DNA of 64,000 nt from Pelomonas dachongensis (GCF_043555865.1 NZ_JBIGHY010000002.1:186001-250000), one strand, 5' to 3'; numbered from the stretch's first letter, positions 38,378 to 47,933 are shown. Notes: generated by a model from the letters alone, not told the origin. Numbers and translations are program-made.

Positions 38378-38480
38378 GCGGCGGTCTCCTGGAGCGGTGG
38401 GTCGAGTGCTCCAAGGCCGCCTGTCGGTGCGCCATACGGTCCACCGCAGGGGTGGTCGTCGACACGCCGCGAGGCATGCG

Positions 38481-38582
38481 CTCTCCTTACGCCGGTACTA
38501 GCCGGTTCAAGTTCACGGGTTCGGTCATCGGTGACCGTCTCAGCGTCAAGGTCTGCCGCGAGGCAAACCCCGGCACCCCGGA
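38481..38582 (-). ncRNA. TPP riboswitch (THI element) upstream of thiC
   Basis: Read on the minus strand, the THI-box parts appear in order: CCGGGGTGCC at the 5' end (38572-38581), GCTGAGA, then GAACCCGTGAAC, TGAACCGGCTAGTACCGGCG and TAAGGAGAG at the 3' end. It lies about 100 bp before the thiC start. It should repress the thi operon when thiamin diphosphate is abundant. Confidence 0.93.
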
Positions 38583-38591
38583 GCGGGCGCG

Positions 38592-38621
38592 ATTGTGCTT
38601 GTCATTGCGCAAGCTTGGCAA
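38592..38621 (-). promoter_or_regulatory. Candidate promoter of the thi operon
   Basis: On the minus strand, TTGCCA (38621-38616) and CACAAT (38597-38592) are 18 bp apart. Transcription would start about 38585, exactly at the 5' end of the TPP aptamer. Confidence 0.45.
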
Positions 38622-38711
38622 GCCCGCCCGAACTGCGCAGAGGATTGTTGGCACAGTGCGCGCAAGACAGGCGTGCACTATGCGCGGCAGAACACTGGAC
38701 GGGAGAACGAC

Positions 38712-38856
38712 ATGAGCTCCACTTTCTTCGGCTGGGACGCACCGCAGCCGCAACCGATCGAGCGAAGCCCAGTACACGGAAATCGTGCTGGTGCTTGAGG
38801 CAGTCGTCTCCTTCGTCCTGATCGGAACCGGCGTGACCTCCCTCGCTCGCAGATAG
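38712..38856 (+). pseudogene. Frame-broken small membrane-protein ORF
   Basis: An ATG at 38712 opens MSSTFFGWDAPQPQPI and stops after 28 codons. In the next frame, from about 38763, the sequence reads SEAQYTEIVLVLEAVVSF then VLIGTGVTSLARR before TAG at 38854-38856, a plausible membrane helix and basic tail. Together they look like one protein of about 47 aa split by a one-base indel. It could be a real pseudogene, a sequencing error or chance. No family was recognised. Confidence 0.3.
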
Positions 38857-38987
38857 GTTGCCGCCGGGGAATCCACGACGCGCTGGCTCAGGACTCCGTT
38901 GTGTGGTCGGCGTAGTGTTCAATGCCTGGGCGTGCTCACACGCTGACCGATACAGTCAAACGGGCAACCTCAAAGAAGAGATTCATC

Positions 38988-39641
38988 GTGCTTCCCCATG
39001 CATTCAAACCCGACGCTGCGCATGTCATCACCGACGAGGCCGCCCTTCAAAGCTTGTTCGAGCCGACCCATGCGCTGGCGATCCAGAAATGCCAGAACCG
39101 CCTGGGCAGACACGCGCAGGAATTCATCCGCCGCTCCCCGTTCCTGTGCATCGGTACGCAGGATCGTGACGGCAACGCGGACGTCAGCCCGCGGGGCGAT
39201 CCCGCTGGCTTCGTCAGCATCCTGGACGAGCAGACGTTGGCCATCCCCGACCGGCCGGGCAACAACCGACTCGACAGCCTGCGCAACATCCTGGCCAACC
39301 CGCACGTGGGGCTGCTGTTCATGGTGCCCGGCTTCGACGAGACCTTGCGCGTCAACGGACAGGCAACGCTGGTGACCGACCCCGCGCTGCTGAACACCAT
39401 GCGCGTCAACGACCGCACGCCCACCGTCGCCCTCGTGGTGACCGTGCGCGAGGTGTTCCTGCATTGCGCCAAGGCGTTCCGGCGTTCGCACCTGTGGGAT
39501 CCCGCGCACCGCCACCCGAGAAGCGAGATGCCATCGCTGGTCAAGATGATCCTGGAAGACACGACTGGCGCCCCATCGGACGACGATATGCGCAAGCTGG
39601 ACGACGCGCTGGAGGACGCTTACGCGAAGTCGATGTACTGA
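38988..39641 (+). CDS. PPOX-family flavoprotein (pyridoxamine 5'-phosphate oxidase-like)
   Basis: Split-barrel FMN-binding protein of 217 aa, of the type often labelled MSMEG_1061 family. Features: FIRRSPFLCIGTQDRDGNADVSPRGD near residue 65, and NRLDSLRNILANPHVGLLF. It probably binds FMN or F420-like cofactor and reduces an unknown substrate; it is not the vitamin B6 enzyme. I prefer the GTG start at 38988 with GAAGAG before it; an ATG at 38922 would add 22 residues without family support. Confidence 0.8.
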   Translation: MLPHAFKPDAAHVITDEAALQSLFEPTHALAIQKCQNRLGRHAQEFIRRSPFLCIGTQDRDGNADVSPRGDPAGFVSILDEQTLAIPDRPGNNRLDSLRNILANPHVGLLFMVPGFDETLRVNGQATLVTDPALLNTMRVNDRTPTVALVVTVREVFLHCAKAFRRSHLWDPAHRHPRSEMPSLVKMILEDTTGAPSDDDMRKLDDALEDAYAKSMY

Positions 39642-39660
39642 CGCCCGGCGCACTGCGAAC

Positions 39661-39691
39661 AAAAAGGGCCGACCACTCTCGCGGTCGGCCC
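39661..39691 (-). terminator. Rho-independent terminator of the RND operon
   Basis: On the minus strand the perfect stem GGGCCGACC..GGTCGGCCC (39666-39691) is followed by TTTTT, 31 bp after the RND pump stop codon. The stem would also serve the convergent PPOX gene, though without a T run. Confidence 0.85.
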
Positions 39692-39722
39692 AAGCGCAGG
39701 AGTGCGCTCGAGGGAGATCAGT

Positions 39723-42700
39723 TCATTCCTTGTCCGCCGGCATCGCACCCGGCATGCCGTGCAACGGCAGCGTGGTCGCGCCGCCCTGCTCCACGGCCTT
39801 GGCCGCAGGCTTCTTGTCCCGCACCAGATAGCTGTAAAGCACCGGCACGACGATCAGCGTCAGCAGCGTCGACGTGATGACGCCGCCGATGATGGCCCGG
39901 CCCATCGGCGCCTGGATCTCGCCGCCGTCGTTCAGCGCGATGGCCATGGGCAACATGCCGAACACCATGGCCGCGGTCGTCATGATGATGGGGCGCATGC
40001 GAATCAGCCCGGCCTCGCGCAGCGCCTCGGCCACCGTCGCACCGGCCTTGCGGGCGTGGTTGGCGAAGTCCACCAGCAGGATGGCGTTCTTGGTCACCAG
40101 GCCCATCAGCATCACCAAGCCGATCATCGAGAACACGTTCAGCGTGGAGCGCCACAGCAGGAGCGCCAGCATCACGCCGATGAGGGCGAGCGGCAGCGAC
40201 GCCATGATCGCGATGGGCTGCAGGAAGCTGCCGAACTGGCTGGCCAGCACGATGTAGATGAAGATGGCCGCCAGCGCCATGGCCGCGAGCAAGCCATTGA
40301 AGGCCTCGGCTTGCTGCTTGCCGGCGCCGTCCACCTTGAAGCTGGTGCCCGGCGGCAGCTGCGTCTTCTTGATGAGCGCCTGCACGTCAGCGTTCACGTC
40401 GCCGCTGGGGCGGCCCTGCACGCCGGCGAACACGGCCTCGCGGCGCTGCAGGTTCTCGCGGCGGATGACCTCGGGGTTGAACACCGGCTCTATGGTGGCA
40501 ACCTGGTCCAGCGTGATGGGTGCGCCCGACGGCGAGAACGCGACCGGCAGCTTGCTCATCTGCTCTATGCGCTCGCGCTGTTCACGCGGCAGGCGCAGCA
40601 ACACCTCGACCTGGTTGCCGTCGGGCGTGGTCCAGTAGGTCGCGATCTCGCCGTTGACGTAGGCGCGCAGGCTGGAGGCGATCTGCGGCGCGGTCAGCCC
40701 CAGCTCGCGGATGGCCGAATCCTTCAGCCGCACGGCGAAGGCCGGCAGGCCGGGCTTGACGGTCGTGTCCACGTCCACCGCGCCGCGGATCTTCTTGATG
40801 TTCTCGACCAGGTCATTGGCAGCCTGCGTCAGCACCTCGGGGTCGCTTCCCAGCAGCGTGATCCAGATCGGGCGGTCGAAGCCGACGCTGACTTCCACGC
40901 CGGGGATCTTGGCGATGTCGGCACGGATCGCGTCCTCGATCTCCTTCTGCGTGCGCTGGCGGTCCTTGCGGTCACTCAGCGTGATGTTCAGCGACGCCTG
41001 GTTGCGGCCGGTGGCCATGCCTTCGCCGGTGCTGCCGACAACGGACGAGACCGTCTTGATTTCCGGGTAGCGCTTCAGGATCTCCTCGATCTGCTCGACC
41101 TTGGCGCTGCCGCGTTCGATGCTGCTGGCCACCGGCATTCGCAGGTTGACCTGCGTGAAGCCGTTGTCGGTCTGCGGCACAAACTCGCTGCCCACCAGCG
41201 GCGCCAGCATCAGCGCGGCGACGAAGCTAGCGAACGCGCCCCACATGACCAGGCCACGCGGCGTCAGCGTCGCGAAGCGCAGCCGGCGCTTCGCGGCCTT
41301 GTCTCGCTGGCCATCGGAGCTGAACGGACGGCCGTAGGCAGGCACCGGCGGCACGAACACGCGGTAGCGTCGGCCGGAAAACGCCCAGTCGATGGTGCGT
41401 GCATAGAGGTCGTGCAGGCGGTCCATGGCCCAGTCGGTCGCCCGGATCAGGTGGCCGATGACGGGCCAGTGCTTGATGCGCGTGCTCGGCGGGTCGTGCC
41501 AGATGGAGGACAGCATCGGGTCCAGCGTGAAGCTGACGAACAGGCTGACCAGCACGGCCACTGCGACGGTGATGCCGAACGGGTAGAAGAACTTGCCGAT
41601 GATGCCGCCCATGAAGGCGACCGGCACAAACACGGCGCAGATGGCGAAGGTGGTCGCCATGACGGCCAGGCCGATCTCGTTGGTTCCGTCGAACGAAGCC
41701 TGGCGGTGGTCCTTGCCCATGCCCACGTGGCGCACGATGTTCTCGCGCACGACGATGGCGTCGTCAATCAGCAGGCCGATGCACAGGCTCAGCGCCATCA
41801 TCGTCATGAAGTTCAGCGTGAAGCCGAACGCATGCACGGCGATGAAGCTGGAGATGACGGCGATGGGCAGCGTCAGGCCCGTGATGATGGTGGAACGCCA
41901 GCTGTGCAAGAACAGGAACACGATGGCCACCGTCAGCAGCGCGCCTTCGATCAGCGTATGGCGCAGGCCGTCGAGCGAGCCCTTCACGAAATCGCTAGCG
42001 GCGTAGATCAGGCGCAGCTCCACGTCCTTGGGCAGCGTCTTGCGAAGCTCGTCCATCGCGTCCTTGACGGCCTCGCCGGTCTTGACGATGTTGGCGTCCT
42101 GCTGCTTGAAGACGTTGAAGCTGACGGCCGGCTGGCCGTTGATGCGGGCGATGCTTTCCTGCTCGCGTTCACGCTCGACGAGGGTACCGAGGTCATTCAG
42201 CGTCAGCGCCAGGTTGCCGCGGCGCGCGACGACCATCTGCCCGAAGGCCTTGGGGTCCTTCACGCGGCCTTCCACGCGCAGGATGGCGTCGCTGGTCTGG
42301 TCGGACAGCAATCCCACCGGTTGGTCGGCATTGGCGTCGGCCATCGCCTTGGCGATCTCGGCCGGCGTCACGCCATAGGCGCGCAGCCGCATCGGGTCGA
42401 GGTCGATGCGTACCTCGCGGGTTGTCAGGCCGCCCACGTCCACCTTGGCCACGCCCTCCACGCGGCCCAGGCGCTTGGAGACGATGAGGTCGGCCATCAT
42501 CGAGAGCTCGCGCGAGCCGCGCGTGGGGCTCAGCAGCGCCATGACGACGACCGGCTGAGAGTTGTCGTTCTCGAAGCGCTGCACCGTGGGCGGCTTGGCG
42601 TCACGCGGGAACCGGGCCTGCGCAGCAGCGACGCGGTCGCGCAGGTCCTGCATCGCGCGGCCCATGTCGGCGTTCAGCGAGAACTCGACGCTGGCCTGCA

Positions 42701-42965
42701 CGCGGCCTTCGAAGCTGCGCGACTGGATGCGCTCCACGCCAGCAATCGTGTTCAGCGCCTCTTCCAGCGGCTTGGCGATCTCGCGCTCGACGGCCTCGGG
42801 TGAGGCGCCGGGGTAGCGCACATCGACCTGCGCACCGGGGAAGGAGATGTCGGGCATCTGCTCGACGCCCAGGCGCGAGTAGGCGAACAGGCCCAGCACG
42901 CACAGGGCCACCATCACCATGGTCGCGAAGACCGGGTTCTGGATGGAAACGCGGGTCATCCACAT
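39723..42965 (-). CDS. RND efflux pump permease (HAE1-like)
   Basis: Inner-membrane proton-driven exporter of 1080 aa. Two repeats of six helices with large periplasmic loops are visible; the proton-relay Asp pair is in GLLIDDAIVVREN and the partner Lys region is in GLVTKNAILLVDF. The substrate is unknown. About 60 cytoplasmic residues (RIKHWPVIGHLIRATDW.. to AAKRRLRF) between repeats are longer than in AcrB. It is cotranscribed with the adaptor gene 10 bp upstream; no outer-membrane TolC-type gene is near. Confidence 0.94.
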   Translation of the reverse strand: MWMTRVSIQNPVFATMVMVALCVLGLFAYSRLGVEQMPDISFPGAQVDVRYPGASPEAVEREIAKPLEEALNTIAGVERIQSRSFEGRVQASVEFSLNADMGRAMQDLRDRVAAAQARFPRDAKPPTVQRFENDNSQPVVVMALLSPTRGSRELSMMADLIVSKRLGRVEGVAKVDVGGLTTREVRIDLDPMRLRAYGVTPAEIAKAMADANADQPVGLLSDQTSDAILRVEGRVKDPKAFGQMVVARRGNLALTLNDLGTLVEREREQESIARINGQPAVSFNVFKQQDANIVKTGEAVKDAMDELRKTLPKDVELRLIYAASDFVKGSLDGLRHTLIEGALLTVAIVFLFLHSWRSTIITGLTLPIAVISSFIAVHAFGFTLNFMTMMALSLCIGLLIDDAIVVRENIVRHVGMGKDHRQASFDGTNEIGLAVMATTFAICAVFVPVAFMGGIIGKFFYPFGITVAVAVLVSLFVSFTLDPMLSSIWHDPPSTRIKHWPVIGHLIRATDWAMDRLHDLYARTIDWAFSGRRYRVFVPPVPAYGRPFSSDGQRDKAAKRRLRFATLTPRGLVMWGAFASFVAALMLAPLVGSEFVPQTDNGFTQVNLRMPVASSIERGSAKVEQIEEILKRYPEIKTVSSVVGSTGEGMATGRNQASLNITLSDRKDRQRTQKEIEDAIRADIAKIPGVEVSVGFDRPIWITLLGSDPEVLTQAANDLVENIKKIRGAVDVDTTVKPGLPAFAVRLKDSAIRELGLTAPQIASSLRAYVNGEIATYWTTPDGNQVEVLLRLPREQRERIEQMSKLPVAFSPSGAPITLDQVATIEPVFNPEVIRRENLQRREAVFAGVQGRPSGDVNADVQALIKKTQLPPGTSFKVDGAGKQQAEAFNGLLAAMALAAIFIYIVLASQFGSFLQPIAIMASLPLALIGVMLALLLWRSTLNVFSMIGLVMLMGLVTKNAILLVDFANHARKAGATVAEALREAGLIRMRPIIMTTAAMVFGMLPMAIALNDGGEIQAPMGRAIIGGVITSTLLTLIVVPVLYSYLVRDKKPAAKAVEQGGATTLPLHGMPGAMPADKE

Positions 42966-42975
42966 GATGCGGCCC

Positions 42976-44139
42976 TCACTGCGCGGTGGCCGACGCCGCA
43001 GCGCTCGCCACCTTGGCCGACTTGGCAGCGACGATGGTCGCCGGATCGCCTTCGCGCAGGTTGTCGAAGCGCGCGGCCAGCACCTGTGCGCCGGGCTTCA
43101 GTCCGGTCAGCACCTCGACGCGGCCTTCGCGCGCGTCGCTGCGGCCGGTGGTGACGATGCGGCGCGCCAACGTGCCGTTCTCGATCATCCAGACCTGCTC
43201 CTGCCCGGCGTTGCGGCTGATGGCGGCGATAGGCACGGTCAAACGCTGGGTGTCGTCGGCCAGCTGCACCTTGGCGACGGCGTACTGGCCGGCGCGGTAC
43301 AGCTCCTTCGGGTTGTCCAGCACCAGCGTCACGCCGATGGACCGCGTGCCCGGTTCGGCCGCCGGCGCGATGCGCGCGATCCGGGCCTCCACGGGCTGCT
43401 CGACGCCTTCCACCTGCACCTGGACCGTCATGCCCGGCTGCAGCCGGCTCACTTCATGCGTGCCGACCAGGCCAGCCAGTTCCAGTTTCGCCAGATCAAC
43501 GATGGTCAGGATCTGTTGCTCGGCCGCCAGCTTCTCGCCGGGCAGCGCATGGCGCTTGGCGACGATGCCGTTGATGGGCGACACCAGCGCCGCCTGACGC
43601 ATGGTCACCTGGCTGGTGTCCAGCTGCGCCTTGGCGGCGTTCCAGTTGGCGCGGGCCGACTCATAGGAGGCGCGGGAGTTGTCCAGCGCCGTCTGCGCGA
43701 TGAAGTTCTTGGCCGCCAGGCCCTCATTGGCTTTGTAGCTGCGCTCGGCCTGGTCCATCTGCGCGCGCATGGCCTCCACGCTGGCGCCACGCTCGGCGAT
43801 GCGGTAGCGCAGCTCTTCCAGGTCCACCTGGCCCAGGCCCTGGCCGGCGCGCACTCGGCTGCCCTCGCCCACCGCGAGGTTCAGCAGCGTGCCGTTGGAC
43901 TTGGCGCGCACGACGACCGTGTCGGGCGCCACCAGCGGACCGCTGAACTCTATGTGCGCCGGCATGGCGGTGACCACCGGCTTGACGACCTCACTGGCGA
44001 CGAACTCCAGCTTCGTCTTGGCTTTGGCTTCATCCGGCTTCTTGGGTGCGTCGCCCTTGCTGGCCATGACGGCCACACCGGCCCCACCCACCATCAGCAC
44101 AACGGCAGCAATACCACCCAGCTTCCATGACTTGCGCAT
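42976..44139 (-). CDS. RND efflux periplasmic adaptor subunit
   Basis: Membrane-fusion protein of 387 aa. A single N-terminal helix or uncleaved signal (about 8-27) is followed by a lipoyl-like half (VVRAKSNGTLLNLAVGEGSRV), a coiled-coil hairpin (about 108-170), the second lipoyl half (SPINGIVAKRHALPGEKL) and beta-barrel domains. It bridges the RND permease to an outer-membrane channel encoded elsewhere. First gene of the two-gene operon; GGGGGAG lies just before the start codon, though close to it. Confidence 0.93.
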   Translation of the reverse strand: MRKSWKLGGIAAVVLMVGGAGVAVMASKGDAPKKPDEAKAKTKLEFVASEVVKPVVTAMPAHIEFSGPLVAPDTVVVRAKSNGTLLNLAVGEGSRVRAGQGLGQVDLEELRYRIAERGASVEAMRAQMDQAERSYKANEGLAAKNFIAQTALDNSRASYESARANWNAAKAQLDTSQVTMRQAALVSPINGIVAKRHALPGEKLAAEQQILTIVDLAKLELAGLVGTHEVSRLQPGMTVQVQVEGVEQPVEARIARIAPAAEPGTRSIGVTLVLDNPKELYRAGQYAVAKVQLADDTQRLTVPIAAISRNAGQEQVWMIENGTLARRIVTTGRSDAREGRVEVLTGLKPGAQVLAARFDNLREGDPATIVAAKSAKVASAAASATAQ

Positions 44140-44339
44140 GACTCCCCCGATTCGCTCTCTGATACAGACCTTTGCAGTCTAGAAATCAGGGCCTCGCGGT
44201 GCAGTGCACTTGTGACGAAACGCGGAATGCGAGGGTTGAGCTGCACGCCACCGCGGGTAGAAGGGCTTCGCTGGAGGCTCCAGCCGGCGGGCGCGCCAGA
44301 ATGCGCGCTCCTGCTGCTTCACCTTTGACTGACGCTGCC

Positions 44340-44981
44340 ATGCCGCTGTACACCCTGCATGCTTCGCCGGGCTCCTGCGCCTTCGCACCGCACATCGTGC
44401 TGGAGGAAATCGGCGCGCCCTACCGGCTCGAATTGATGTCGCCGGGGCATCCGGAGACGCAATCACCGCAGTTCCGCCGCCTCAATCCGAAGGGCCGCAT
44501 CCCGGTCTTGATTGCGGACGACTTCTTGCTGACCGAGGCGCCTGCCATCCTGCTGCACCTCGGCCTTTCCGAGCCGGACCTGGGGTTGATGCCACCGGAT
44601 CACGGGAGCATCGTCAGAGTCGTGGAGTGGACGAACTGGCTGTCCGGCACGGTGCACGCGGTGGCCGTTCGGATGGTCTGGAAGGCCGAGTACTTCCTGC
44701 CCGACGTCAGCCTGCACGCGCCGCTGGCCGAGCAAGGCCGGGCTCACCTGCGGTCGGCGTTCGCGCTGATCGAAGCCAAGCTGCAGGACCGCGCCTACGC
44801 GCTGGGTGACCACTACTCGGTGGTCGATCCGTACCTGCTCGTGTTCTTTCGCTGGGGTAACCGCATGCACATCGACATGCGCCACGACTATCCGGCCTGG
44901 ACCGCGCATGCCCAGCGGCTCGAGCGCCGGGAGGCCGTTCAGCGCGCGCTCGCCCAGGAGGCGATTTCGCTCTGGGAGTGA
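44340..44981 (+). CDS. Glutathione S-transferase family protein
   Basis: 213 aa. The thioredoxin-like N-domain starts MPLYTLHASPGSCAFAPHIV, with the conserved NPKGRIPVLI and the helix SEPDL region; the C-domain is helical with LGDHYSVVDPYLLVFFRW (the GST Asp box). The Ser/Cys in SPGSCAF suggests the beta-class GST of proteobacteria (Cys10-like). The substrate is unknown. The 200-bp gap to the RND adaptor holds both promoters, none clear by eye. Confidence 0.9.
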   Translation: MPLYTLHASPGSCAFAPHIVLEEIGAPYRLELMSPGHPETQSPQFRRLNPKGRIPVLIADDFLLTEAPAILLHLGLSEPDLGLMPPDHGSIVRVVEWTNWLSGTVHAVAVRMVWKAEYFLPDVSLHAPLAEQGRAHLRSAFALIEAKLQDRAYALGDHYSVVDPYLLVFFRWGNRMHIDMRHDYPAWTAHAQRLERREAVQRALAQEAISLWE

Positions 44982-44984
44982 CGG

Positions 44985-46094
44985 TCAGCCGGCGGGAAGC
45001 CGCTGGCTGGCGATCGGAGCGACGGGCAGCTGAACGTCGCCGCACTGGGCGCGATGGCGCAGTGCATGGTCCATCAGCACCAAAGCCAGCATCGCCTCGG
45101 CGATGGGTGTCGCGCGGATGCCCACGCAGGGGTCGTGGCGGCCAAAGGTCTCCACGACGGTCGGGTTACCGGCGCGGTCGATGCTGGCCTTGGGGCTGCG
45201 GATGGAGCTGGTCGGCTTGATCGCGATGCTGGCCACGATGTCCTGCCCCGTGGAGATGCCGCCCAGCACGCCTCCGGCGTTGTTGCTGGCGAAGCCGTCG
45301 CGGCTCAGCTCGTCACCATGCTGCGTGCCGCGCTGCGCCACGACGCCGAAGCCCTCGCCGATCTCCACGCCCTTGACGGCGTTGATGCCCATTAGCGCGT
45401 AGGCGATGTCGGCGTCCAGCTTGTCGAACAGCGGCTCGCCCAGGCCGACCGGCACGCCAGTGGCCTCGACGCGGATGCGCGCGCCGACCGAGTCGCCTGC
45501 CTTGCGCAGCGCGTCCATGTAGTCCTCCAGCTCGCCGATCTTGCCGGCGTTGGCAGCGAAGAACGGGTTCTGACCCACGTGCTCCCAGCCTTCGAACGGG
45601 ATGGCAATGTCGCCCAGCTGCGTCATGCAGCCGCGGAACTCGGTGCCGAACTGCTCGCGCAGCCATTTGCGGGCCACCGCACCGGCGCCCACCATGGGCG
45701 CGGTCAGCCGGGCTGACGAGCGGCCACCGCCGCGCGGGTCGCGCAAGCCGTACTTGCGCCAGTAGGTGTAGTCGGCATGGCCCGGGCGGAAGGTGTCGAG
45801 GATGTTGCCGTAGTCCTTGCTGCGCTGGTCGGTGTTTTCGATCAGCAGGCAAATGGGCGTGCCGGTCGTGACGCCCTCGTAGACGCCGGACAGGATCTTC
45901 ACCGCGTCGGGCTCGTTGCGCTGCGTGACGTGCCGGCTGGTGCCGGGGCGGCGGCGGTCCAGCTCGGGCTGGATGTCGGCCTCGCTCAAGCGCAGCCCGG
46001 GCGGGCAGCCGTCGATGACACAGCCGATGGCCGGCCCGTGGCTTTCGCCGAAGTTGGTAACGCGGAAGAGTTCGCCGAAGGTGCTGCCTGACAT
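44985..46094 (-). CDS. aroC: Chorismate synthase
   Basis: FMN-dependent last enzyme of the shikimate pathway, 369 aa. Start MSGSTFGELFRVTNFGESHG matches the family exactly. Other marks are DRRRPGTSRHVTQRNE, RPGHADYTYWRKYG, RGGGRSSARLTA and VGIRATPIAEAM. The last 17 residues after ALRHRAQ are variable. It ends four bases after the convergent GST gene. Confidence 0.98.
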   Translation of the reverse strand: MSGSTFGELFRVTNFGESHGPAIGCVIDGCPPGLRLSEADIQPELDRRRPGTSRHVTQRNEPDAVKILSGVYEGVTTGTPICLLIENTDQRSKDYGNILDTFRPGHADYTYWRKYGLRDPRGGGRSSARLTAPMVGAGAVARKWLREQFGTEFRGCMTQLGDIAIPFEGWEHVGQNPFFAANAGKIGELEDYMDALRKAGDSVGARIRVEATGVPVGLGEPLFDKLDADIAYALMGINAVKGVEIGEGFGVVAQRGTQHGDELSRDGFASNNAGGVLGGISTGQDIVASIAIKPTSSIRSPKASIDRAGNPTVVETFGRHDPCVGIRATPIAEAMLALVLMDHALRHRAQCGDVQLPVAPIASQRLPAG

Positions 46095-46102
46095 ATGTCC
46101 GA

Positions 46103-46108
46103 ATTTTA
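46103..46108 (-). promoter_or_regulatory. Candidate -10 box of aroC, leaderless type
   Basis: TAAAAT on the minus strand lies eight bases before the aroC ATG with no Shine-Dalgarno between, so the mRNA may begin at or near the start codon. Confidence 0.4.
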
Positions 46109-46126
46109 GGACGCGCCCAAACGCGA

Positions 46127-46149
46127 AAGCGGCCCCGCAAGGCCGCCTT
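46127..46149 (-). terminator. Hairpin between the CBS gene and aroC
   Basis: A GCGGCC/GGCCGC stem flanked by AAG and CTT lies 16 bp after the CBS gene stop on the minus strand, followed by TTTCGCGTTT. It separates the CBS gene from aroC, in line with a promoter directly at aroC. Confidence 0.55.
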
Positions 46150-46164
46150 GTCGGGATGCGAACC

Positions 46165-46632
46165 TCACAGCTTCGGCTCGATCTCGGCCGGGTTCTCTTC
46201 AACCGGCCAGTCGCGGATGTAGGCCTTCAGCATGCGGTTCTCGAAGTCCTGGCTGTCGACGACGGCCTTGGCCACGTCGTACAGCGAGATCACACCCATC
46301 AGCGTCTTGCCGTTCATGACCGGCATGTAGCGCGCATGGCGGCCCAGCATCATGCGGCGCACCTCGTCGATCTCGGTCTCGGGCGTGCAGGTCAGCGGGG
46401 CGTCGTCCATGACGGTGCGCACAATGGTGCCGCCGACGGAGCCTCCGTTCTTGACGATAGCCTGGATGACTTCGCGGAAAGTCAGCATGCCCACCAGGTC
46501 GCCGTGGTCCATGACCACCAGCGATCCGATGTCGCGCTCGGCCATCACGTCGAGGGAAACCTTCAGTGGCTCGTCAGGCGTGACGGTGAACAGGGTGCCG
46601 CCTTTGACACGCAGGATATCGACGACTTTCAT
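46165..46632 (-). CDS. CBS-domain pair protein
   Basis: Protein of 155 aa made of two CBS domains (about 8-62 and 75-130: DIGSLVVMDHGDLVGMLTFREV and HARYMPVMNGKTLMGVISLYDV). Such pairs bind adenosine nucleotides and regulate partners; no partner is encoded here. GGAGG five bases upstream supports the start at MKVVDIL. Confidence 0.88.
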   Translation of the reverse strand: MKVVDILRVKGGTLFTVTPDEPLKVSLDVMAERDIGSLVVMDHGDLVGMLTFREVIQAIVKNGGSVGGTIVRTVMDDAPLTCTPETEIDEVRRMMLGRHARYMPVMNGKTLMGVISLYDVAKAVVDSQDFENRMLKAYIRDWPVEENPAEIEPKL

Positions 46633-46754
46633 AGGGGCCTCCACGGGAAATCAGCGCGGCCAACATAGCACACAAAGCGCCCGGCACCACCCCATGAAAA
46701 ACACCATGCTCGCCTGTTGGCGAGCCCCGGTTCCACGCAGTCTGCTTCCGGGCC

Positions 46755-47933
46755 TCAGAACGCAGCGATGCCGGTGATGGCACGGCCGAGGATCAGCGCA
46801 TGGATGTCGTGCGTGCCCTCGTAGGTGTTCACCACTTCCAGGTTCACCAGGTGGCGGGCAATGCCGAATTCGTCCGAGATGCCGTTGCCCCCCAGCATGT
46901 CGCGCGCCATGCGGGCGATGTCCAGGCTCTTTCCGCAGCTGTTGCGCTTCATGATGGACGTGATCTCCACGGCCGCGGTGCCCTCGTCCTTCATGCGGCC
47001 GAGCCGCAGGCAGCCCTGCAGCCCCAGCGTGATCTCGGTCTGCATGTCGGCCAGCTTCTTCTGGATCAGCTGGTTGGCCGCCAGCGGCTTGCCGAACTGC
47101 TGGCGGTCCATCGTGTACTGGCGGGCGGTGTGCCAGCAGTCCTCGGCCGCACCGAGCGCGCCCCAGGCAATGCCGTAGCGCGCGCTGTTCAGGCAGGTGA
47201 ACGGACCCTTCAGACCGCGCACGTCGGGGAAGGCGTTCTCCTCGGGGCAGAACACCTTGTCCATGACGATCTCGCCGGTGATGGACGCGCGCAGGCCCAC
47301 CTTGCCGTGGATGGCCGGTGCGGAGAGCCCCTTGGCGCCCTTCTCCAGCACGAAGCCGCGGATCTGGCCGCCGTCGTCCTTGGCCCAGACGACGAACACG
47401 TCGGCGATGGGGCTGTTGGTGATCCACATCTTGCTGCCGGTCAGCTCGTAGCCGCCCTCGACCTTGCGGGCACGCGTGATCATCGAGCCGGGATCCGACC
47501 CATGGTTGGGCTCGGTCAGCCCGAAGCAGCCGATCCACTCGCCCGAGGCCAGCTTGGGCAGGTACTTCTGCTTGGTCGCCTCGTTGCCGAACTCGTTGAT
47601 CGGCACCATGACCAGCGACGACTGCACGCTCATCATCGAGCGGTAGCCCGAGTCCACGCGCTCCACCTCGCGGGCGATGAGGCCGTAGCAGACGTAGTTC
47701 AGCCCCGCGCCGCCGTACTCGGTGGGGATGGTCGGGCCCAGCAGGCCCAGCTCGCCCATCTCGCGGAAGATGCCGGCATCGGTCTGCTCGTTGCGGAAGG
47801 CCTCCAGCACGCGCGGGCGCAGCCGGTCGTTGCAGTACGCCGATGCCGCGTCACGCACCATGCGTTCCTCGTCGGTGAGCTGCTCGTTCAGCAGCAGCGG
47901 GTCGTCCCAGTGAAAGCTTGGCTTGTGGGCCAT
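46755..47933 (-). CDS. gcdH: Acyl-CoA dehydrogenase, glutaryl-CoA dehydrogenase type
   Basis: FAD enzyme of 392 aa. MSVQSSLVMVPINEFG, the substrate-loop GLTEPNHGSDPGSM, FTCLNSARYGIAWG and YEGTHDIHALILGRAITG (with the catalytic Glu) match GcdH closely. It oxidises and decarboxylates glutaryl-CoA to crotonyl-CoA in lysine and tryptophan catabolism. The divergent LysR gene beside it is probably its regulator, as in other proteobacteria. Confidence 0.93.
   Translation of the reverse strand: MAHKPSFHWDDPLLLNEQLTDEERMVRDAASAYCNDRLRPRVLEAFRNEQTDAGIFREMGELGLLGPTIPTEYGGAGLNYVCYGLIAREVERVDSGYRSMMSVQSSLVMVPINEFGNEATKQKYLPKLASGEWIGCFGLTEPNHGSDPGSMITRARKVEGGYELTGSKMWITNSPIADVFVVWAKDDGGQIRGFVLEKGAKGLSAPAIHGKVGLRASITGEIVMDKVFCPEENAFPDVRGLKGPFTCLNSARYGIAWGALGAAEDCWHTARQYTMDRQQFGKPLAANQLIQKKLADMQTEITLGLQGCLRLGRMKDEGTAAVEITSIMKRNSCGKSLDIARMARDMLGGNGISDEFGIARHLVNLEVVNTYEGTHDIHALILGRAITGIAAF

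Noticed and set aside
38487..38876. Minus-strand open frame over the TPP riboswitch
   Set aside because: It covers the riboswitch and its promoter, has no ribosome-binding site and no recognisable domain.
39702..42803. Plus-strand open frame of 1033 codons
   Set aside because: Exact antisense of the RND permease gene; composition is that of a shadow frame.
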